Source: Clostridiales bacterium (GTDB lineage: Bacteria; Bacillota; Clostridia; Christensenellales; Pumilibacteraceae). Taken from it: 59,239 nt of DNA. The stretch is taken from contig JAFLVE010000109.1 of NCBI GenBank assembly GCA_022511445.1, forward strand, positions 1 to 59,239, written 5' to 3'. The notes under the pieces are model-generated. The model was not told where the DNA came from and ran no database searches. It saw nothing but the letters and a program-made list of their open reading frames with translations. The position numbers and the translations under genes were made by a program. Positions 9,200-16,415 of the stretch are shown here, in pieces; positions within the stretch are counted from its first letter, which is position 1, and each line of letters starts with the position of its first letter.

Positions 9200-9817
9200 A
9201 TGGGAAAAATTACCGACATATCGCGTCAAAAGCGTGTAAAAACGCGTTTTTCGGTGTATATTGACGGCGAATTCGTCTGCGGGCTCGACGAGGTGACCGT
9301 TGCCGCCTCGAGGATATCGATAGGCGACGAGATAGACGCGGAAAAGCTTAAAGAGCTTGTGTTTACCAGCGAGGTTAACTGCGCTTTCGAGCGCGCCGTG
9401 TCGTACCTTTCCGCCGCGCCGAGGTCGCGTAAGGAAATATACATGTATCTTGTAGGTAAGGGCTATGATAAACCGATAGCTCTCGAAGTGCTCGGCAAGC
9501 TCGATTCTTACAAGTATATTGACGACAGAGCTTACGCCGAGCTGTATATAAAGTCCAAATCCGCCAAGTACGGCGCTTTTCGCATTGCGGCGGAGCTTAG
9601 ACAAAAGGGCGTGGACGGCAAGATAATAGACGAGCTTTTGGAGGACGCGGAAGAGGACGCGGAGGCCGTTGCGCGAAAATACTTAAAATCGCACCGTGGC
9701 GCGGACGTACAAAAGCTGAAAAGGTTTCTCGCCTCGAGAGGTTACAGCTGGGACGCGATTTCTTCCGCAGTATCCGCGCTCGCAGACGAGCTTTCTTCGG
9801 AAGAATACTACGATTAA
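9200..9817 (+). CDS. recX: Regulatory protein RecX
   Basis: This 205-residue protein matches RecX in length and organisation: an N-terminal beta segment ('FSVYIDGEFVCGL'), then repeated three-helix units with the signatures 'RSRKEIYMYL', 'YIDDRAYAE' and 'FLASRGYSWDAI'. RecX binds RecA filaments and modulates recombination and the SOS response. The gene stands alone between divergent coat-like genes and the S58 peptidase gene, 17 bp upstream of the latter. recA is not in the window. The promoter geometry predicts a leaderless mRNA. Family assignment is confident; the regulatory sign (inhibition or activation of RecA) varies between species. Confidence 0.9.
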   Translation: MGKITDISRQKRVKTRFSVYIDGEFVCGLDEVTVAASRISIGDEIDAEKLKELVFTSEVNCAFERAVSYLSAAPRSRKEIYMYLVGKGYDKPIALEVLGKLDSYKYIDDRAYAELYIKSKSAKYGAFRIAAELRQKGVDGKIIDELLEDAEEDAEAVARKYLKSHRGADVQKLKRFLASRGYSWDAISSAVSALADELSSEEYYD

Positions 9818-9834
9818 AATAAACGAGGTTTATT

Positions 9835-10737
9835 ATGAGCGGAAAATTTCTACTTCCCAACGGGATTAAAATAGGTCACGCACACGACGACTACACGGGC
9901 GTTACGTGCATACTCACCGATAAAGCCGTCGGAGGAGTTTCGGTGCGCGGCGGCGCGCCGGGTACGCGCGAGACAGATATGCTCCGCGCCGATAAGTCGC
10001 AGGGCTTTGTGGACGCGATTGTGCTCTCCGGCGGGTCCGCGTACGGTCTTGAAGCGGCGTGCGGCGTTGTGGAATACCTGCGCGAAAAAAATATAGGCTT
10101 TTCGGCGTGGGATAAGGTTGTGCCGCTTGTCGCGCAGGCAATCCTTTTCGACCTTAATACGCCGGGCGAATATCACTATCCCGATAAAGCTATGGGGCGC
10201 CTTGCCGCCGAGAATGCTAAATCGAGCGGTGTCGAGTTCGGCTCGGTAGGCGCGGGAAAGGGCGCTACCGTCGGGAAAATTCTCGGTCCTTACGGAGCAA
10301 GTAAAAGCGGTATCGGCGGGGCGACCGTCACCTTCGGAGAGGTGTTTGTCTCCGCGGTTGTCGCGGTCAACGCGCTCGGCGACGTTTACGATCACCGCAC
10401 GGGTAAGGTGCTTGCGGGCGCCAAAATGAACGGTGCTTTTATCGATACGGAGGGCGCGCTTCTGTCCGGCGGGTTTGCCGCAATGATGAGCGCGGGCACC
10501 AACACCACGATAGGTTGCGTTATGACAAACGCCGCGCTCGACAAGGCTTCCGTTAATAAGCTTGCCGCCGCCTCGCACGACGGGCTTGCAATGTCCATTC
10601 GCCCCGTGCACACCGACGCGGACGGCGATACTATGTTCGCTCTCTCGTGCGGAGATAAAAAGCTCGATTTATCTATGCTTATGGCGCTCTCCGCGGAGGC
10701 TACGGCGCTCGCAATCGAAAACGCCGTCAAACAGTAA
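9835..10737 (+). CDS. P1 (DmpA/S58) family aminopeptidase
   Basis: This 300-residue protein is of the DmpA/BapA peptidase family S58, N-terminal-nucleophile enzymes that cleave themselves into two chains. Seen here are the N-terminal 'IGHAHDDYTGVTCIL' strand, a Gly-rich 'SGGSAYGLEAACG' segment, and 'GTNTTIGCV' near residue 225, whose Thr is the expected autocleavage nucleophile. Family members release N-terminal residues from peptides or amides; the substrate here is unknown. The start has GAGG 7 nt upstream of ATG. No signal peptide is present, so it should be cytoplasmic. Spacing to recX is 17 bp, so the two may be co-transcribed. Confidence 0.85.
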   Translation: MSGKFLLPNGIKIGHAHDDYTGVTCILTDKAVGGVSVRGGAPGTRETDMLRADKSQGFVDAIVLSGGSAYGLEAACGVVEYLREKNIGFSAWDKVVPLVAQAILFDLNTPGEYHYPDKAMGRLAAENAKSSGVEFGSVGAGKGATVGKILGPYGASKSGIGGATVTFGEVFVSAVVAVNALGDVYDHRTGKVLAGAKMNGAFIDTEGALLSGGFAAMMSAGTNTTIGCVMTNAALDKASVNKLAAASHDGLAMSIRPVHTDADGDTMFALSCGDKKLDLSMLMALSAEATALAIENAVKQ

Positions 10738-10846
10738 GGGTATGCCTTTACTGCCGTCACGGCGCAATTTACGGCGAATTTTCGCGTTGTTATATTTTAT
10801 ATCGGAAAAATCGGTGAATTTTCAGTCCTAAAAAAGAGTTACCATT

Positions 10847-12319
10847 ATGAAAAACGTTGTTACCGCAAACGAGATGCGCGACGCCGAAAAGGCGATGAAT
10901 TCGCGTGGAATAGATAACGGCATGCTGCGATTCTGCGCGGCGCTCTGCGTTGCCGACGGACTCATAGACCGAGCTAAAGGCGACGGGATAAAAACCGCCG
11001 TGTTTTGCGGCAGCGGCGGAAACGGTGCGGACGGGCTGCTTGCCGCGGCGCGCCTGTCTCGGCAGGGCTGCAACGTTTCGGCGTATATAGTGGGCGACTT
11101 TGCATCGGCTTGCAAAAAGCTCGAGCCGTATACCGAATTTGCAAAAGTGGCGGGTGTTCCGCTTATTCCCGCCTCGGAGTACGGCGGCGGCGCGCACAAC
11201 GTTGTGGACGCTATTTTCGGTATAGGGCTTAACCGTCCGATAGACGGCGAAGTTAAAGAGCTTATTAATAAGCTTAACGGCGAGAAGAGCTTTAGGCTTG
11301 CGGTAGATATTCCGTCGGGAATAGAGGCTACGACGGGCGAGGTGCTCGGAGTCGCGTTTTCCGCGCACGTAACGATGACTTTTGCCGCGTACAAGCGCGG
11401 TATGCTTTTCGGCGCGGGTAGAGACTATTGCGGCAAGATAATAGTCGAGGACGTAGGCATAGAGACGAAAAGCAAGATTACGGTGTGCGACGACGGGGAT
11501 TTCCGCACGTTTAAGAGAATGAGTAATACCCATAAGGGTAACTACGGAAAGATTTACATTATCGGCGGAAGCGCGGCTATGATAGGCGCGCCGATACTTT
11601 CCGCCGCGGCGGCGCACGCCGCGTATCTAAACGGCGCAGGCACCGTTACTGCGTGCGTGCCCGACGAGCACCGCGTCGCGCTCTCGTCCCGCGTTACCAT
11701 GTCGATGATGAAATTCCTTAAAACCGATAACGACGGGTTTATAGTTTTCGATAAGCAAGCGCTCGACGAGATTATAGGCGGATCTACCGCAATCGATATC
11801 GGAATGGGAATGGGTAAAGCTCCCGAGCTAAAGCGCATAATAGAGTATTTGTGCGGTAACTTTACGGGTACGCTTGTTATAGACGCCGACGGGCTTAACG
11901 CGTTAGCGGGGGATTACGCTTTTTTGAATAAAGCAAAGTGCAAGATTATCCTCACGCCGCACATAGGTGAGTTTAAGCGTTTGACGGGCTTGGACGCTAC
12001 GATTGAAAACGCCGTAGCGCTTGCGAAAGAAGTGAAGGGCGTCGTCGTTTTAAAATCCGCAACCACCGTTATTACTGACGGGGAAGACGTAAGAATAAAT
12101 ATTACAGGCACTCCCGCTATGGCAAAAGGCGGCACGGGCGACGTGCTCGGCGGCTGTATAGCCGGTCTTTCCTCGTCGTTTAATCCCTTCGACGCGGCGA
12201 CGATTGCGTGTTACCGAAACGGGCTCGGCGCAGAACGTGCGGTAAGCTCTTACGCCGAATTGATGCTCACTCCCCGCGATATTCTTAAAATGGCAAACTA
12301 CCCCGAGCTTTTCGAGTAA
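10847..12319 (+). CDS. nnr: Bifunctional NAD(P)H-hydrate epimerase / dehydratase
   Basis: This 490-residue fusion repairs hydrated NADH and NADPH. Residues 1-215 are the YjeF_N epimerase domain (CGSGGNGADGL, VDAIFGIGL, VDIPSGI), which interconverts R- and S-NAD(P)HX. Residues ~220-490 are the ribokinase-like dehydratase domain with NYGKIYIIGGS, a central VIDADGLNAL and the signature KGGTGDVLGG near residue 430. The length is that of the usual two-domain protein. It ends in a bidirectional terminator facing the mazEF operon. In Bacillus a related gene also lies near the alr-endoAI-endoA region, so the neighbourhood is partly conserved although alr is missing. Confidence 0.92.
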   Translation: MKNVVTANEMRDAEKAMNSRGIDNGMLRFCAALCVADGLIDRAKGDGIKTAVFCGSGGNGADGLLAAARLSRQGCNVSAYIVGDFASACKKLEPYTEFAKVAGVPLIPASEYGGGAHNVVDAIFGIGLNRPIDGEVKELINKLNGEKSFRLAVDIPSGIEATTGEVLGVAFSAHVTMTFAAYKRGMLFGAGRDYCGKIIVEDVGIETKSKITVCDDGDFRTFKRMSNTHKGNYGKIYIIGGSAAMIGAPILSAAAAHAAYLNGAGTVTACVPDEHRVALSSRVTMSMMKFLKTDNDGFIVFDKQALDEIIGGSTAIDIGMGMGKAPELKRIIEYLCGNFTGTLVIDADGLNALAGDYAFLNKAKCKIILTPHIGEFKRLTGLDATIENAVALAKEVKGVVVLKSATTVITDGEDVRINITGTPAMAKGGTGDVLGGCIAGLSSSFNPFDAATIACYRNGLGAERAVSSYAELMLTPRDILKMANYPELFE

Positions 12320-12344
12320 TCTATTCTAAAACTTTTCATATAAG

Positions 12345-12369
12345 AAAAAGCGCCGAAAGGCGCTTTTTT
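12345..12369. terminator. Bidirectional terminator between nnr and mazF
   Basis: AAAAAGCGCC and GGCGCTTTTTT flank a GAAA loop. A-tract and T-tract on both sides make it usable from both strands; it overlaps the last codons of mazF. Confidence 0.85.
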
Positions 12370-12715
12370 ATACAAATCCGAGTGAAATGAGCGTTGCGCG
12401 CTCTATCTTTCGCATGGCTTCCGAATCGACCTCGCCGACGCGCGCTTTTAGGCGGCGTTTGTCGAGCGTTCGCATTTGCTCTAACAGTATGACGGAGTCC
12501 TTATTCAGTCCGAAGCTTCCCGACGGCACTTCCACGTGGGTGGGGAGCTTAGCCTTGGTTATTCGGCTTGTGACCGCGCAGACGATAACCGTCGGCGAGA
12601 ACTTGTTGCCGACGTCGTTTTGGATAATAAGCACGGGTCGAACTCCGCCTTGCTCGGAGCCGATAACAGGGCTTAAATCCGCATAATATATCTCTCCGCG
12701 TTTGTAGTTAGGCAC
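12368..12715 (-). CDS. mazF: MazF/EndoA-type endoribonuclease toxin
   Basis: This protein is a close match to the Bacillus EndoA type: [18 protein letters not shown], then [26 protein letters not shown] and a C-terminal ISLGFV. The family cleaves mRNA at short specific sequences until neutralised by its antitoxin. A longer frame opens at 12733, but an AAGGAG Shine-Dalgarno lies inside it, 6 nt before a GTG at 12715. Starting there gives 115 residues, almost exactly the EndoA length, so I use that start. The antitoxin candidate is upstream on the same strand, 69 bp away. The active-site Arg and Thr/Ser positions of the family appear intact. Confidence 0.92.
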   Translation of the reverse strand: MPNYKRGEIYYADLSPVIGSEQGGVRPVLIIQNDVGNKFSPTVIVCAVTSRITKAKLPTHVEVPSGSFGLNKDSVILLEQMRTLDKRRLKARVGEVDSEAMRKIERATLISLGFV

Positions 12716-12784
12716 AAATTTCTCCTTCAGCACCGTGCCGCCGCGTACGGATTCACACGTTTTGGCTACATGTGCTTTTTGCCG

Positions 12785-12988
12785 TTAAAGATTCGCCCAA
12801 TCGAGATTGATTTCGGCGCACTCGTTTATGCCGTCTTCCCATTTATCGGTTTGCTCCATTATATGCGCGTCGATAACGTAGCGACTCAATAATTCGGCGA
12901 TAAGAGCGGGAACGCTTTTGCCGTAGCGCGCCGCATTGCTTTTAAGTATGCCGTCCAAAATTTCGTTCACCTCGATTTTGTACTCCAT
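12785..12988 (-). CDS. EndoAI-like ribbon-helix-helix antitoxin
   Basis: This 67-residue protein lies directly upstream of mazF. Its N-terminal ~40 residues fit a ribbon-helix-helix DNA-binding fold (strand 'EYKIEVN', then two helices). The C-terminal end, 'GINECAEINLDWANL', resembles the toxin-binding tail of Bacillus EndoAI ('GYMEMAKINL'). It should neutralise MazF and repress the pair. The Shine-Dalgarno is AAAGGAGA. It is shorter than EndoAI (about 93 residues). The role is inferred from position and tail similarity. Confidence 0.7.
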   Translation of the reverse strand: MEYKIEVNEILDGILKSNAARYGKSVPALIAELLSRYVIDAHIMEQTDKWEDGINECAEINLDWANL

Positions 12989-13113
12989 GAATTGTCTCCT
13001 TTTTTTTGAGTAATATACGCATAGTTTTTGCTCGAAGAATGTTTGTTATGTATCTTTTTCGACATATTCCGCGCCGGGTAGGGTACCGAGTGCGAGTATC
13101 TCGTTTTAGGCAT

Positions 13114-13140
13114 AAAAAAATCCCCGCGGGAATGCGAGGA
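13114..13140 (-). terminator. Terminator of the 13166-13609 gene
   Basis: On the minus strand TCCTCGC pairs with GCGGGGA (one G-U) across a 6-nt loop, then seven T residues follow. Confidence 0.75.
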
Positions 13141-13165
13141 CAAGCGTTTATGCTTATTGAATTAT

Positions 13166-13609
13166 TTATGCGTTTTGAGGCTTTGCCGCGACGCCGCAGT
13201 ACACGGGCGGGGAGATCATGGGCACGCCGTTACTTACCTGAGTATACTGCGCTATCATGAGCGACATTGCGGAAAACACGTTGCCGCAAAGCATATTGAA
13301 TTCGTCCGCGGTGAGCTTTTTGAGAAGCTCGCGGAAATCGACTTCGCCGTTTACGTATTCGTCGGCGAGGTTGCGGCGAATGTTGTACACAACGGTAATC
13401 TCGAAAACGCCTTCCGGCTCGAAATCCATACGGCGGACTACCTCGAATTCTGCAACGGAGCCTTCCTGCTTTTGGAAAAAGACTTCGTCTTGCGTTTTGC
13501 CGCGGTAGTTTACGCCGGGCTTAATCTGCAGCCTGTCAAAAGTCGAGCGGCGAAGCGTGATTTGAACGGCGCCGTCCTTAAAAATTTTTCCGAGTTCTAT
13601 TTTCTCCAT
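13166..13609 (-). CDS. Possible SecB-like chaperone-fold protein
   Basis: The 147-residue product is soluble, without signal peptide or membrane segment. It alternates beta strands ('FEVVRRMDFEPEGVFEITVVYNI') and ends with a helix followed by 'GVPMISPPVY'. That ending recalls the Gly-x-Pro...Pro-Pro-(Ile/Val) segment of SecB-family export chaperones. I cannot confirm the family from sequence alone; DUF1934-like or other small beta proteins remain possible. It is monocistronic, with a perfect consensus promoter (13641-13669) divergent from the PfkB-kinase promoter, a GGAGG Shine-Dalgarno and its own terminator. Confidence 0.4.
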   Translation of the reverse strand: MEKIELGKIFKDGAVQITLRRSTFDRLQIKPGVNYRGKTQDEVFFQKQEGSVAEFEVVRRMDFEPEGVFEITVVYNIRRNLADEYVNGEVDFRELLKKLTADEFNMLCGNVFSAMSLMIAQYTQVSNGVPMISPPVYCGVAAKPQNA

Positions 13610-13640
13610 TTTTTCCTCCGAAATTAAATGCGTATGATTT

Positions 13641-13669
13641 ATTATACCGCACGCTTAAGTGTTTGTCAA
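13641..13669 (-). promoter_or_regulatory. Consensus sigma-A promoter of the SecB-like gene
   Basis: Minus strand: TTGACA (13664-13669), 17-bp spacer, TATAAT (13641-13646). Both boxes match consensus exactly. Confidence 0.8.
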
Positions 13670-13714
13670 TAGATTTTTTGTGCGTGGAATTAAGCCGCTT
13701 TCCGTATTTCGCTA

Positions 13715-13743
13715 TTGACAAACGTTTATAAAAGTGATATGAT
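13715..13743 (+). promoter_or_regulatory. Sigma-A promoter of the PfkB kinase gene
   Basis: TTGACA (13715-13720), 17-bp spacer, TATGAT (13738-13743). It overlaps an upstream in-frame start and so decides for the ATG at 13778. It shares TTGACAAAC with the divergent promoter 45 bp away. Confidence 0.8.
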
Positions 13744-13777
13744 GTTTAACGGTAAGCATAAAATACGAGGTCTAAAG

Positions 13778-14689
13778 ATGAAGCTTTTCGTATCCGGTCT
13801 CATTAATGTGGAGACCAACCTAAGGATAAGATCCTTTCCCGTTACTTATTACCCGATAGACTATCCGTTTTTCGGCATTAACTCAACCGTGTCCGGAGTG
13901 GGGTATAATATTTCCAAGGCGGTTAAAACTCTCGGCGACGAGGTCGTTTTCGGGTCGCTTATCGGCAAGGACCACGAGTCGAAAAGGATTGTAGGCGAGC
14001 TCGACGATAAGGGTTTTGCCCGCGACTGCGTTTTCGACTATCTCGACAGAACGCCCGTTTCGGTCGTTTTGTACGAGCCGGGCAGCGGCGGAAGGCGGCA
14101 GGTGTATTGCGACCTTAAGGATATTCAGGACCATACCTACGGCGACGCGAAAAGCATTTCGAGCGCGATAAACTCCTCCGATATGTGCGTGCTTTGCAAC
14201 ATCAACTTTAACCGCTCCCTCTTGCCTATAGCAAAGGCGGCGGGGAAAACCATTGCAACCGACGTGCACGTATTAAGCGATATTTTCGATCCATTTAACC
14301 GCGATTTTATGTCGTACGCGGACATTCTGTTTTTGAGCGACGAGGAAATAATCGGATCGCCGCGCGACTTTCTCGAAAAGCTTAAAAACGAGTATCACGC
14401 CGGGATTATCGTTATAGGTCTCGGCTCCGACGGAGTTATTATGTATGAGCGCGCTTACGACGCGTTTACAGAGCTTCCCGCTGTCGACATAGGCGGAGTT
14501 GTAAACACGGTGGGTGCGGGCGACGCGCTGTTTTCCGCGTTTATCCATTACTACAATAAGTGCGGCGCGCTCGAAGCGATTAAAAAGGCGGAGATTTTCA
14601 CAGCGCTCAAAATTCGCCACGACGGCGGTTCGGTCGGCTTCTCGACGGAAGAGCAGGTGGAGGAAATCTACCGCACGTATAAGTTTTAA
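13778..14689 (+). CDS. PfkB-family carbohydrate kinase
   Basis: This 303-residue ribokinase-fold sugar (or nucleoside) kinase has the N-terminal Gly-rich 'VSGVGYNISKAVKTLGDEVVF' segment that binds substrate. Near residue 246 it has the catalytic GAGD motif ('VNTVGAGDALFSAF') with its base Asp. The frame is open further upstream, but the promoter at 13715-13743 covers that part and an ACGAGG Shine-Dalgarno precedes the ATG at 13778. The substrate cannot be told from sequence. It stands alone, with a bidirectional terminator shared with the J-domain gene. Confidence 0.88.
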   Translation: MKLFVSGLINVETNLRIRSFPVTYYPIDYPFFGINSTVSGVGYNISKAVKTLGDEVVFGSLIGKDHESKRIVGELDDKGFARDCVFDYLDRTPVSVVLYEPGSGGRRQVYCDLKDIQDHTYGDAKSISSAINSSDMCVLCNINFNRSLLPIAKAAGKTIATDVHVLSDIFDPFNRDFMSYADILFLSDEEIIGSPRDFLEKLKNEYHAGIIVIGLGSDGVIMYERAYDAFTELPAVDIGGVVNTVGAGDALFSAFIHYYNKCGALEAIKKAEIFTALKIRHDGGSVGFSTEEQVEEIYRTYKF

Positions 14690-14701
14690 TTATCATTAAC
14701 G

Positions 14702-14731
14702 AAAAAAACGAGGTAAAGACCTCGTTTTTTT
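14702..14731. terminator. Bidirectional terminator between kinase and J-domain genes
   Basis: AACGAGGT and ACCTCGTT flank an AAAG loop, with A- and T-tracts outside. Confidence 0.85.
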
Positions 14732-14758
14732 GCTATAATACAAGTTAAATAATTAAAA

Positions 14759-16210
14759 TTATTTTTTCTTTTTCGGTCCGGTGTAGCCGAGGATGCTCGC
14801 CTGGAGGAACAGCGATTGCGCGAGCGATTCGTTTTTGTACGTGCCGAGTCCGTCGCGGTAGCAGACGCCGAGATTGTACACGGCGGCGGGGAAGTGAGAC
14901 TCGAACGCCTCGCGGAACCAATAGTACGCGCGGTCGTAGTCGTGCTCCAAAACCGTGCCGTTAAAGTACATTTCGCCGAGTGCGTTTTGCGCTTCGGGAT
15001 CGCCGCGCAGCGCCTGGTCGTACAGTACGTCGAACTGCGCCCAAAACGCGCGCTCCTCGAGTTTTTTGCGGTGCTCTTCTATCCTGCGTTCGTTTTCGGC
15101 TATCAGCCGCCGTTCCGCGAGAATCATGTCTGTGGTGTAGCCGATAGACAGGTTGTATGCGGCGTGCGCCTGCGGGTCGGAGAAGGTTTCAAACGCGTCG
15201 CGCGCTCTTGCCAATTTTTGCATGCATTGCTCGGAGGAGTCGTTTGCATAACGCTTTTCTATGCGGGCAAAGGCCTCGGCAATCTCCTCGTCGGTCGCCC
15301 AAATCAAAACCCCAAGCTCGCCGTACTTGGTGGGTCTTGCGAGCTTTTTGTCGGCTTGAACCTTTTTAGCCCATGCCTCTGCAAGTTCGTCCATTGTCTT
15401 AAAGTACGAGTCCGGGTCGACAAGCTTGCGCTTTTGGTCCTCCGCAGCTTTCATTTTGGCGAGCTCTTTTTCGGCAAGCTCGACTCTGCTCTCTACGTTG
15501 AGGAGGAACTCGCGTATTTCCTTTCTGCGGTCCTGCTGAGCGATCGAAAGGGCGGGAGCGCCGCTACGCAGCGATTCGGGGTGGGAAGAAAGAAGCTTTT
15601 TTATTTGAGTTACCAAGTCCGCCGCTTTGGTCGAAACCGAGTCGCTGACTTTGCCGACGTCCACTTTTGTGGCGGATTTTATCCAATCGATTTTTTCCTG
15701 AAGCACCGCCACGCGTTCCGCCTCCTGCTTAGCGCGTTTTTCGGCGGAGGTGACTGCGGACTTTGCCGCCGCAAGCTCGGACGAAAGGCGTTCGCATTCG
15801 CGGCGCAGCGCTTCAACCTCGTCGGTGTCTATGCCCGCCGCCGCGTAGTCCTCGTTTACAGCCGAGTCGTAGCCTGCGTCGTAGCCGTCGTTAAAGCCGA
15901 GCACGAGAAGGTTTTGCATTGCAACGCCTATGCTCGGCGTGGGCGCGACGAAGGAGGGAGCGGCTCTCCCGTGCTTAATGCGCGACCTTTCCGCCTCCTC
16001 AAGACGAAATGCGCTGTCGAAAAGCTTGCGCGAGGCGGGGTCTGTAAGCACGTTGTACGCCTCGTCGAGGTCCTTGAATATCTCCGCCGCCTCCGCATTG
16101 CCCGCGTTTCTGTCCGGGTGGTATTTTTTTGCAAGCACGCGAAATTGCCGCTTGATTTCGTCGTCGGTTGCGTTTTGTCGTACTTGCAGAATGCGGTAGT
16201 AGTTTTTCAT
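14759..16210 (-). CDS. J-domain protein with a second degenerate J-like domain and Sel1 repeats
   Basis: This 483-residue protein opens with a canonical DnaJ domain (residues ~3-70) including the HPD triad in 'KKYHPDRN', so it should stimulate an Hsp70 ATPase. A long region with coiled-coil character follows (~130-270). At ~287-360 is a second J-like domain ('GVLIWATDEEIAEAFARIEKRYAND...FETFSDPQAHAAYN') in which HPD is replaced. Two Sel1-type helical repeats complete the protein ('DPEAQNALGEMYFNG', 'PAAVYNLGVCYRDGLG'), with a KKKK C-terminus. An in-frame start exists 6 codons earlier, but GAGG is placed for the ATG at 16210. No zinc-finger domain is present, so it is not DnaJ itself. Client-specific co-chaperone function is inferred. 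Confidence 0.85.
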   Translation of the reverse strand: MKNYYRILQVRQNATDDEIKRQFRVLAKKYHPDRNAGNAEAAEIFKDLDEAYNVLTDPASRKLFDSAFRLEEAERSRIKHGRAAPSFVAPTPSIGVAMQNLLVLGFNDGYDAGYDSAVNEDYAAAGIDTDEVEALRRECERLSSELAAAKSAVTSAEKRAKQEAERVAVLQEKIDWIKSATKVDVGKVSDSVSTKAADLVTQIKKLLSSHPESLRSGAPALSIAQQDRRKEIREFLLNVESRVELAEKELAKMKAAEDQKRKLVDPDSYFKTMDELAEAWAKKVQADKKLARPTKYGELGVLIWATDEEIAEAFARIEKRYANDSSEQCMQKLARARDAFETFSDPQAHAAYNLSIGYTTDMILAERRLIAENERRIEEHRKKLEERAFWAQFDVLYDQALRGDPEAQNALGEMYFNGTVLEHDYDRAYYWFREAFESHFPAAVYNLGVCYRDGLGTYKNESLAQSLFLQASILGYTGPKKKK

Positions 16211-16250
16211 ATTGACCTCGGTGAACACTTTCGGCTACGGGATTTTAATT

Positions 16251-16279
16251 ATTATAATACATTTTTATTTATCAGTCAA
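16251..16279 (-). promoter_or_regulatory. Sigma-A promoter of the J-domain gene
   Basis: Minus strand: TTGACT (16274-16279), 17-bp spacer, TATAAT (16251-16256). Confidence 0.75.
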
Positions 16280-16415
16280 GATAAAATTTTATTCTCTAAA
16301 CTGTTACGCCGCGCCTCGCCGCTAAAATAAAAAAGATGCGAATTTAAAAAAATACTTGCTATTTTCGGGCGTATATGATAGACTGTAATGTAAACAGGCA
16401 GGGAAGACTTTTTTT

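Noticed and set aside
12716-12733. Longer MazF start at 12733
   Set aside because: A Shine-Dalgarno lies inside this stretch and the GTG at 12715 gives the family length.
13715-13777. Upstream start for the PfkB kinase
   Set aside because: This stretch is the promoter (TTGACA-17-TATGAT) and leader.
14816-16330. A 504-codon plus-strand frame opposite the J-domain gene
   Set aside because: The minus-strand protein has HPD, Sel1 repeats, promoter and Shine-Dalgarno; the plus frame has none of these.
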